From positions 1 to 10,269 of the forward strand of contig JBEAUL010000059.1 of assembly GCA_041161475.1 (NCBI GenBank): a stretch of 10,269 nt of DNA, given 5' to 3'. A model generated the notes under the pieces. It was not told the DNA's origin, made no database searches, and saw only the letters and a list, made by a program, of their open reading frames with translations. The DNA comes from JBEAUL01 sp041161475 (GTDB lineage: Bacteria; Pseudomonadota; Gammaproteobacteria; UBA6186; Azoamicaceae). This document shows positions 1 through 6,148 of this stretch, piece by piece (position 1 is the first letter of the stretch; the number at the start of each line of letters is the position of its first letter). Position numbers and translations under genes: made by a program.

Positions 1-32
1 GTATTAAACATATCGTTGGGAATAGAATAAAG

Positions 33-506
33 ATGGCAAAAGAAGCAACTGGAAAAGAAAAAACAGGTGGAACGAGTGGTAAAGGGAAATCTGGTGGTTC
101 CCGTGGCGGTAAAGCGGGTAGCTTAGCTGCTGGTATTCGTAAAAAGAAAAAAGCTCAAATGGTAACCACAGGTGTAGTGCACATCTTAGCCACTTTTAAC
201 AATACGATTATTACAATTACCGATACCTTAGGTAATACTTTGGCTTGGAAAACTTCCGGTGGTTCAGGATTTAGGGGCTCTAAAAAAAGTACACCTTTTG
301 CCGCTCAAACAGCTTCCGACTTAGCAGCTAAAAATGCAAAGCAACAGTATGGTCTTGAGTTTGTCGACGTGTTAGTACAAGGGCCAGGTCCAGGCAGAGA
401 AGCAGCAATGCGTGCCCTAATCCCTCATTTTAAAGTAAGATCTTTTGCCGATGTTACTGGTATTCCACATAACGGATGCCGTCCAGAAAAAGAACGTCGT
501 GTATAA
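33..506 (+). CDS. rpsK: 30S ribosomal protein S11, with N-terminal extension
   Basis: S11 sits on the platform of the 30S subunit, where it binds 16S rRNA and helps shape the mRNA exit/E-site region. The body is unmistakable: GVVHILATFNNTI, GGSGFRGSKKSTPFAAQ, QGPGPGREAAMRALI and the C-terminal IPHNGCRP...RRV all match the family. The protein is 157 aa against about 129 in E. coli. The excess is an extension of about 28 residues, rich in Gly, Ser, Thr and Lys (residues 4-40), placed between the usual Met-Ala-Lys start and the conserved core. One residue is missing near 'IPHFKV' relative to E. coli. The start at 33 is the only credible one: it keeps the MAK opening, and the next Met (residue 43) would cut into the core. 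A weak Shine-Dalgarno, GGGA, lies at 18-21. The gene is followed after 21 nt by rpsD in the alpha operon; rpsM is expected just upstream but is outside the window. Confidence 0.97.
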   Translation: MAKEATGKEKTGGTSGKGKSGGSRGGKAGSLAAGIRKKKKAQMVTTGVVHILATFNNTIITITDTLGNTLAWKTSGGSGFRGSKKSTPFAAQTASDLAAKNAKQQYGLEFVDVLVQGPGPGREAAMRALIPHFKVRSFADVTGIPHNGCRPEKERRV

Positions 507-527
507 GCAGTTTGGAGAGATAAGATA

Positions 528-1151
528 ATGGCTAGATATTTAGGTGCAACTTGTCGTGTGGCAAGAAGAAACGGTGGCGTTGATTTGGGCTTAAAAAGCC
601 GTGCGCGTGAGCTGGGGACAAAGTGTAAACTAAGCACCGCGCCTGGTCAGCATGGTCAGAAAAAAGGAAAAACCTCAGATTACGGTAAGCAGTTATCTGC
701 TAAGCAAGTACTGCGTGGTATGTATGGCGTATTAGAGCGTCAATTTAGACGTTATTACCAAGAAGCCTCTCGTATCAAAGGTGTGACTGGTAATAATTTG
801 CTACAGTTACTAGAATCTCGTTTAGACAATGTTGTCTACAGAGTTGGTTTTGGCTCTACACGTGCAGAGTCTCGTCAGTTGGTGCGTCATAAATCCATTA
901 TGGTAAATGGCGTTGTGGTAAATATTCCTTCTTACCAAGTAAAGCCAGGTGATGTGATTGATGTTCGTGAAAAGTCCAAAGCACAAACCCGTATTCAAGA
1001 TGCGTTGCGTTTAGCTGAAAATGCAGGGTTTCCAGAATGGGTTCAAGTGGATATGAGCAAAATGTCAGGAACATTTAAACGTATTCCAGATAGATCAGAT
1101 CTGCCTGCAGATTTAAATGAACAATTAGTTGTGGAATTGTATTCTAAGTAA
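528..1151 (+). CDS. rpsD: 30S ribosomal protein S4
   Basis: S4 is a primary 16S rRNA-binding protein that nucleates assembly of the 30S body and contributes to decoding fidelity. In E. coli it also represses translation of the alpha operon by binding the rpsM leader (not in this window) and acts as an antitermination factor for rRNA. The 207-aa length matches the family (206 in E. coli). Visible landmarks are the MARYLG start, APGQHG (about residues 38-43), YGVLERQFRRYY, RLDNVVYRVGFG leading into the S4 RNA-binding domain with IMVNG and SYQVKPGDV (about residues 98-160), and the C-terminal VVELYSK. A GGAG Shine-Dalgarno at 514-517 precedes the ATG by 10 nt. The gene lies 21 nt after rpsK and 30 nt before rpoA with no terminator between, as expected for one operon. 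Confidence 0.98.
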   Translation: MARYLGATCRVARRNGGVDLGLKSRARELGTKCKLSTAPGQHGQKKGKTSDYGKQLSAKQVLRGMYGVLERQFRRYYQEASRIKGVTGNNLLQLLESRLDNVVYRVGFGSTRAESRQLVRHKSIMVNGVVVNIPSYQVKPGDVIDVREKSKAQTRIQDALRLAENAGFPEWVQVDMSKMSGTFKRIPDRSDLPADLNEQLVVELYSK

Positions 1152-1181
1152 TTCAGTTTCCTAACAGGAGAGCTATCCGCT

Positions 1182-2198
1182 ATGTCGTCTTGTAACGTAA
1201 ATGATTTTTTAAAAGGCCGTATCGCCGATTTACAGCCTATGGGCCATCGTTGTGTTCGAGTTGTTATCGAACCGTTAGAGCGTGGTTTTGGGCATACCTT
1301 AGGTAATGCGCTAAAGCGCATATTACAATCTTCTATGCCTGGTTGCGCAGTAACCGAGGTAAATATAGAAGGCGTGTTGCATGAATACACGGCCAAAGAA
1401 GGGGTTCAAGAAGATATTGTCGATGTCCTGTTAAATTTGAAAGGTTTAGAGTTCAAATTGCATGGCCGTGATGAAGTGGAACTAACGCTTTTGAAAAATG
1501 GTGTTGGTACAGTGACTGCTGGTGACTTTGAGTTACCGCATGATGTGACCATCTTAAATCCAGATCATGTTATTGCACACATGACCAAAGACGGCGATTT
1601 AAAAATGACTATTCGTGTTCGTCGTGGTCGTGGCTATCAACCTGCTTTAACCCGTCAATTGTTGTCAGATGAACAGGATGCGCAAAAAATTGGTTGGCTA
1701 CAACTCGATGCTTCTTTTAGTCCCGTAAGACGTGTAAGCTATACCGTTGAAAACGCCCGTGTAGAGCAGAGAACCGACTTAGACAAATTGATTTTAGAAA
1801 TTGAAACCAATGGAACTATCGAGCCTGAAGAAGCCATTCGCGCAGCTTCTGGTATTTTGGTTGATCAGTTGTCTGTTTTTGTTGATTTGCATAATAATAC
1901 GCAATCTTCATCTTTATCCTCTCGTCAATTTGATGTAGATCCGATGCTTTTACGTCCGGTTGATGATTTAGAGTTGACTGTTCGCTCTGCAAATTGCTTG
2001 AAAGCTGAAAATATTTATTTGATTGGAGATTTGGTGCAAAAAACAGAAAACGAACTGTTAAAAACACCGAATTTAGGTAAAAAATCTTTGCTTGAAATCA
2101 AAGATATTTTAGCAACAAAAGGCTTATCCTTAGGTATGCGTTTAGAAGGATGGCCTTTAAAACAAAATGATTTGGTAAAAAAAGAGCACGTTCTTTAA
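1182..2198 (+). CDS. rpoA: DNA-directed RNA polymerase subunit alpha
   Basis: The alpha subunit dimerises to nucleate RNA polymerase assembly; its C-terminal domain contacts UP elements and activators. The 338 aa (329 in E. coli) divide into the N-terminal assembly domain (EPLERGFGHTLGNALKRIL at about 27-45, SSMPGCAVTEV, RVEQRTDLDKL), a flexible Ser/Asn/Gln-rich linker at about residues 236-247, and the alpha-CTD with two helix-hairpin-helix stretches. The DNA-contact residues are kept: Arg268, Asn271 and Cys272 correspond to E. coli R265, N268 and C269, and LGKKSLLEIKD and GLSLGMRLE follow. The C-terminal tail is lysine-rich and several residues longer than in E. coli, ending KKEHVL. AGGAG at 1166-1170 is the Shine-Dalgarno, 11 nt from the ATG. 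rplQ follows after 45 nt. Confidence 0.98.
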   Translation: MSSCNVNDFLKGRIADLQPMGHRCVRVVIEPLERGFGHTLGNALKRILQSSMPGCAVTEVNIEGVLHEYTAKEGVQEDIVDVLLNLKGLEFKLHGRDEVELTLLKNGVGTVTAGDFELPHDVTILNPDHVIAHMTKDGDLKMTIRVRRGRGYQPALTRQLLSDEQDAQKIGWLQLDASFSPVRRVSYTVENARVEQRTDLDKLILEIETNGTIEPEEAIRAASGILVDQLSVFVDLHNNTQSSSLSSRQFDVDPMLLRPVDDLELTVRSANCLKAENIYLIGDLVQKTENELLKTPNLGKKSLLEIKDILATKGLSLGMRLEGWPLKQNDLVKKEHVL

Positions 2199-2243
2199 AA
2201 AGATAAGTACTCATTTGATAGAAAATAATTAAGGCAGTATTTT

Positions 2244-2621
2244 ATGCGTCATAGAAGAGTTAGCAGAAGATTTAGTCGGACATCCAGTCACCGTAAAGCC
2301 ATGTTTTCCAATATGGTAAAGTCCGTGATTGAGCATGAAATTATTAAAACCACCTTGCCAAAGGCAAAGGATCTTCGTCGTTATTTGGAACCAATGATTA
2401 CATTGGCCAAAGAAGATTCTGTCTCAGCAAGACGTTTGGCTTTTTCTCGTTTAAGAGATGATGCGATCGTTGCAAAGTTATTTAACGATGTTGGTCCTCG
2501 TTTCAAAACACGTCCAGGCGGTTACATTCGTATTATTAAGTGTGGTTTTCGCGCTGGTGATGCTGCCCCTATGGCCATTGTTGAATTGGTCGATAGAAAA
2601 ATAGAAGCAGAGGCATCATAA
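2244..2621 (+). CDS. rplQ: 50S ribosomal protein L17
   Basis: L17 is a bacterial large-subunit protein near the peptide exit tunnel. The 125 aa are close to the usual length of about 127, and the opening MRHRR...R.SSHRKAMFSNM is the family signature. Other matches are IIKTTLPKAKDLRR, EPMITLAKED, RRLAFSRLRDD, LF.DVGPRFKTRPGGYIRIIK and the closing APMAIVELVD. An AAGG Shine-Dalgarno at 2231-2234 stands 9 nt before the ATG. It is the last gene of the alpha operon: a strong intrinsic terminator begins 17 nt after its stop codon, and the following gene has its own promoter-like sequence. Confidence 0.98.
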   Translation: MRHRRVSRRFSRTSSHRKAMFSNMVKSVIEHEIIKTTLPKAKDLRRYLEPMITLAKEDSVSARRLAFSRLRDDAIVAKLFNDVGPRFKTRPGGYIRIIKCGFRAGDAAPMAIVELVDRKIEAEAS

Positions 2622-2638
2622 GTGACCTCGAAATGATC

Positions 2639-2672
2639 AAAAAAAAGCTGGTGTAATAACCAGTTTTTTTTT
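2639..2672 (+). terminator. Rho-independent terminator of the alpha operon
   Basis: An A-run (2639-2646), then G and CTGG (2648-2651), an 8-nt loop, CCAG (2660-2663) and nine T residues (2664-2672) form a hairpin. Its stem runs on through a G-U pair and A-T pairs into the T tract. It sits directly after rplQ, where the ribosomal operon should end. Because A- and T-runs flank both sides it could act in either direction, but no minus-strand gene ends here. Confidence 0.9.
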
Positions 2673-2786
2673 GATTGCTGTTTTATGAAATCAGAGATTG
2701 ACATAAAAAATAGGTTTCATAAAGCAAAGAATAAAAACAGAAACGATTGACGTATATGCTTATTTAAAAGGTGTGTACGCACTAGT

Positions 2787-2815
2787 TTGACAGCTATATA
2801 AACTTAAGGCATACT
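2787..2815 (+). promoter_or_regulatory. sigma70-like promoter for the nucleotide translocase genes
   Basis: A perfect -35 hexamer, TTGACA (2787-2792), is followed after 17 nt by CATACT (2810-2815), which matches the -10 consensus TATAAT at four of six positions. Transcription would start near 2822, leaving a short leader before the first NTT gene. The position after the rplQ terminator makes a promoter here necessary if the NTT genes are expressed. Assignment is by consensus only. Other TTGAC motifs at 2698 and 2747 have no well-spaced -10 partner. Confidence 0.6.
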
Positions 2816-2845
2816 GGTGCCAACCTTTACCAAATGGGGTTATTT

Positions 2846-4480
2846 ATGAACAATAGTCAAGAGACGCTTGTTACTACACCTAAAACATTTAGTAAGTTTA
2901 GAAATTTCTTTTGGCCTATTCATGGGCATGAGCATAAAAAATTGGTTCCCATGTTCATGCTGTTTTTACTCATCTCCTTTATCTACAATTTACTGCGCTG
3001 TATGAAGGTTGCTTTGGTTGTCGGTGGAGATGCCGGATCGAGCGCCGGTGCTTCGGTTATCCCATTTTTAAAAGTCTGGGGTGTATTACCCAGTGCGGTT
3101 ATTCTTACCTACTTTTTTACTGTTCTGGCGAGTCGTTTTAATCGAGAACACGTGTTTTACATTGTCATTGCCTTCTTTTTAGGCTTCTTTGTTCTCTTTA
3201 CGGTCTTCTTACACCCCAATCATGCCTTGTTAGAACTGGTCTGGTTACCAAAACGATTAAACGATATTTTGCCAGCGGGTTTTAAAGGATTGATTTCGGC
3301 TATCCAATACTGGCCTACTTCACTCTTTTATATCCTGTCAGAGCTCTGGAGCTCAGTGGTGCTCTCAATGCTCTTCTGGGGTTACGCCAATGAAGTGACA
3401 ACAGTAGAAGAAGCCAAGCGCTTTTACTCGATTTTTGCCTTAGGTGCTAATGCTTCTGGTATTTTTTCAGGACAAATTGCACAATTCATGACTTTCGAAA
3501 AATTTAATGCAGCAATGCCTTTTGGCCGCACGGCTTGGGAGCAAACGGTTATTTTACAAATTGCGCTTGTGTTGCTCTTGGGATGTGTCATTTTAGGCTT
3601 GTTTCGCTGGTTGAATACCAAGGTCTTTGTTCAAGCCAAAGAGCAAGAAGGTTTATCAGCCGCAGAACTCTTTACCCGAAAAAAGAAAAATACAGTGTCG
3701 TTAATGGCCTCCTTCCAGTGCCTGGCGCGTTCACGCTATATGTTGTATATCGCCATTGTCGTGGTGGCTTACAATATCGTGTATAACCTGGCTGATGTGG
3801 TGTGGACTGACCAAATCAATCTACAGATGCAAGGCGAGAGCAGTGCCATTAACAAATACATGAACAATGTGACTTCTGTTACAGGGATGTTGGCAACCTT
3901 TTCTGCCTTATTCTTATCCGGTAATGTCATCAGACGCTTTGGCTGGACAGTAACGGCCATGATTACACCGATTATCTGGTTAGCAATGGGTATTGGTGTG
4001 TTTGGGTGTATGCTTTTCCAAATGAACGAAACGGTGACAGGTGTTCTGCTTCAACTGTTTGGTGTGCCAATTCAAACTTTAGTGGTTATGTTTGGCTCAG
4101 CGCAAATTTGTATGGGAAGAGCGAGTAAATATACGGTCTTTGATGAGTCAAAGGAAATTGCTTTTATCCCATTACCCAAAGAAGAGCAACGCAAAGGTAA
4201 AGCAGTTGTCGACGGGATTGCTTCTCGATTTGGTAAAGCAGGTGGTTCATTATTGATACAAGTCTTGCTGATTGCTTGTGCTAGCCTAGCGAATGCCATT
4301 CCTTATATCGCAGCCATCTTTTTTGTGGTGATATTGCTTTGGATTTATGCTGTACGAAATTTAGGTCGGATTGTGAAGAAAGCGGTTGATGCGAGCAGTG
4401 CAACTGCTCCAACACCAGAAGTAACAGCTGCTGATACCATTCATTCTTCAACGCAACAAAAGCCGATGGAGGCTTTCTAA
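2846..4480 (+). CDS. ATP/ADP (nucleotide) translocase, Tlc/NTT family, copy 1
   Basis: This inner-membrane carrier family exchanges host ATP for bacterial ADP, or in some members imports other nucleotides. It is typical of Rickettsia, Chlamydia, other intracellular bacteria and plastids. The family is recognised by the FFWPIH..E.KKLVP opening, LRCMKVALVV, SELWSSVVLSMLFWGYANEVT, EAKRFYS, the NLADVVW region, SKYTVFDESKEIAFIPL, RKGKAVVDGIASRFGKAGGSLLIQ, and about 12 hydrophobic segments. Conserved charged positions include Lys54, Glu166 and Lys436. Where Rickettsia and plant NTTs have Glu and Lys (NLVE...WK), this protein has Asp317 and Thr. The start at 2846 (544 aa) is preferred over the ATG at 2834: it has GGGG 6 nt upstream and matches the start of the neighbouring paralog. 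The C-terminal tail after the last helix is low-complexity Ala/Thr/Ser. Substrate is inferred from the family and could be another nucleotide. Confidence 0.93.
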   Translation: MNNSQETLVTTPKTFSKFRNFFWPIHGHEHKKLVPMFMLFLLISFIYNLLRCMKVALVVGGDAGSSAGASVIPFLKVWGVLPSAVILTYFFTVLASRFNREHVFYIVIAFFLGFFVLFTVFLHPNHALLELVWLPKRLNDILPAGFKGLISAIQYWPTSLFYILSELWSSVVLSMLFWGYANEVTTVEEAKRFYSIFALGANASGIFSGQIAQFMTFEKFNAAMPFGRTAWEQTVILQIALVLLLGCVILGLFRWLNTKVFVQAKEQEGLSAAELFTRKKKNTVSLMASFQCLARSRYMLYIAIVVVAYNIVYNLADVVWTDQINLQMQGESSAINKYMNNVTSVTGMLATFSALFLSGNVIRRFGWTVTAMITPIIWLAMGIGVFGCMLFQMNETVTGVLLQLFGVPIQTLVVMFGSAQICMGRASKYTVFDESKEIAFIPLPKEEQRKGKAVVDGIASRFGKAGGSLLIQVLLIACASLANAIPYIAAIFFVVILLWIYAVRNLGRIVKKAVDASSATAPTPEVTAADTIHSSTQQKPMEAF

Positions 4481-4484
4481 GTAT

Positions 4485-6125
4485 ATGCACAACGATCCAA
4501 AGACGTTGAATGAAGAAAAACCCTTTGGTCAACTCAGAAATTTTTTCTGGCCGGTACATCGACATGAACATCGCAAATTGGTGCCTTTGTTTGTTTTGTT
4601 CTTATTGATTCCCTTTATCTACCATTTGTTGCGATGTATGAAAGTGGCCTTGGTAGTAGGGGGAGATGCTGGTTCTCATGCAGGCGCTTCTGTTATACCT
4701 TTTTTGAAAGTATGGGGGGTTTTGCCTGGAGCAGTTGTTCTAACTTACTTTTTTACACTGTTAGCAAATCGCTTTAACCGCGCTCAAGTTTTTTATATCG
4801 TTGTGCTCTTTTTTCTGAGCTTTTTTGCTTGTTTTACGCTATTTTTACATCCAAATCATCAATTACTTGAGCTGGTGCTATTACCCGAGTGGTTAAGCAA
4901 GGTTTTACCTCAAGGGTTTCAAGGACTCATCGCTGCGATTCGTTATTGGCCAACTTCTCTGTTTTATATCCTGTCGGAACTTTGGGGCTCGGTGATTATT
5001 GCAATGTTGCTATGGGGTTATGTGAACGAAGTGACAACCTTGGGCGAAGCAAAACGCTTTTATGCAATATTTACCCTAGCTGCAAATATGTCAGGGATTT
5101 TTTCTGGGCAAGTGGCCCAATTAATGGTCTTTAAAGAAGTCAATGTACTATTGCCGTTTGGTAATACAGCCTGGGAACAAACCGTATTGATGCAGATTGC
5201 CTTAATCATGGTCTTAGGGGCAATTATTTTGGGCTTATTTTGGTGGCTAAACAAATATGTGTTTGTCGAACACCAAGCCAGCCTGCCTGCGACAAAATTA
5301 TTTACGCGTAAAAAGAAAAATGCGATTTCACTCATGGCTTCTTTTCAGTATTTAGCGCGTTCCAGATATATGTTATATATTGCAGTTATCGTTGTTGGTT
5401 ACAATATTGTTTATAATTTGGCTGATGTGGTTTGGACAGACCAAATGAACATTAAAATGGCTGGAGACAGCGCAGCGATTAACCGATATATGAACAATGT
5501 TACCTCTATCACGGGTATCTTTGCGACTTTTTCGGCGTTGTTTTTATCAGGCAATGTGATTAGACGGTTTGGCTGGAAGGCAACAGCAATGATTACCCCG
5601 CTGATTTGGTTGGCAATGGGGATTGGGGTGTTTGGTTGCATGATGTTTCAAGCCAATGAAACGGTCACGGGTGCTTTATTGCAGCTGTTTGGCTTGCCTA
5701 TTCAATCTTTGATTCTATTGTTTGGTTCTGCTCAAATTTGTTTGGGCAGGGCGAGTAAATACACCGTGTTTGATGAATCTAAAGAAATCGCGTTTATTCC
5801 TTTATCAAAAGAAGAGCAACGCAAAGGAAAAGCCGTAGTCGATGGAATTGGTTCTCGATTCGGTAAAGCGGGCGGATCGTTATTAATACAGATTTTATTG
5901 GTGACTTGCCTCAATTTATCGAATGCGTTACCCTATATTGCGGTACTGTTTTTTGTTGTGCTGTTTTTGTGGATTTATGCCGTTCAAGGACTGGGAAATT
6001 GTGTAAAACAGTCTGTTGATCGAGATCAATCTAGCAATGAATCTGCTGATACGCCTGCAGATATATCCATGCCTTTAGGTCAGATACAAAACTTGGTAAA
6101 AGCAGAAGGGGCAACGGCTGCCTAA
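4485..6125 (+). CDS. ATP/ADP (nucleotide) translocase, Tlc/NTT family, copy 2
   Basis: A tandem paralog of the preceding gene, starting 4 nt after its stop and therefore almost certainly cotranscribed and perhaps translationally coupled. GGAGG at 4468-4472, inside the end of copy 1, is its likely ribosome binding site, 12 nt away. The 546-aa protein is collinear with copy 1 through all membrane segments, with most residues identical by eye. They diverge mainly at the extreme N-terminus, in the loop around residues 255-270, and in the C-terminal tails, which are unrelated. Family positions are retained (Lys53, Glu165, Lys433), and Asp314 with a following WT repeats the change seen in copy 1. 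Many third codon positions differ between copies even in conserved stretches, so the duplication is not recent. Paralogous NTTs in one genome often differ in substrate or transport mode (ATP/ADP antiport versus nucleotide-proton import). Which role this copy has cannot be read from the sequence. Confidence 0.93.
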   Translation: MHNDPKTLNEEKPFGQLRNFFWPVHRHEHRKLVPLFVLFLLIPFIYHLLRCMKVALVVGGDAGSHAGASVIPFLKVWGVLPGAVVLTYFFTLLANRFNRAQVFYIVVLFFLSFFACFTLFLHPNHQLLELVLLPEWLSKVLPQGFQGLIAAIRYWPTSLFYILSELWGSVIIAMLLWGYVNEVTTLGEAKRFYAIFTLAANMSGIFSGQVAQLMVFKEVNVLLPFGNTAWEQTVLMQIALIMVLGAIILGLFWWLNKYVFVEHQASLPATKLFTRKKKNAISLMASFQYLARSRYMLYIAVIVVGYNIVYNLADVVWTDQMNIKMAGDSAAINRYMNNVTSITGIFATFSALFLSGNVIRRFGWKATAMITPLIWLAMGIGVFGCMMFQANETVTGALLQLFGLPIQSLILLFGSAQICLGRASKYTVFDESKEIAFIPLSKEEQRKGKAVVDGIGSRFGKAGGSLLIQILLVTCLNLSNALPYIAVLFFVVLFLWIYAVQGLGNCVKQSVDRDQSSNESADTPADISMPLGQIQNLVKAEGATAA

Positions 6126-6148
6126 GATTGCTTCGGATTTTTAAATTT

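Noticed and set aside
1043..1396. Minus-strand open frame of 117 codons across the rpsD-rpoA junction
   Set aside because: It overlaps two highly conserved genes on the opposite strand and resembles no protein I know.
2698..2723. TTGACA (2698-2703) with CATAAA (2718-2723) as a promoter
   Set aside because: The spacing is only 14 nt, too short for a normal sigma70 promoter; the pair at 2787-2815 is better.
2834..2845. ATG at 2834 as the start of the first NTT gene
   Set aside because: No Shine-Dalgarno precedes it, while the ATG at 2846 has GGGG 6 nt upstream and matches the paralog's N-terminal length. Not excluded.
6128..6148. TTG codon as an upstream start for uvrA
   Set aside because: It adds seven residues absent from the family; starting at the ATG at 6149 places the Walker A lysine at residue 37 as in E. 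coli.
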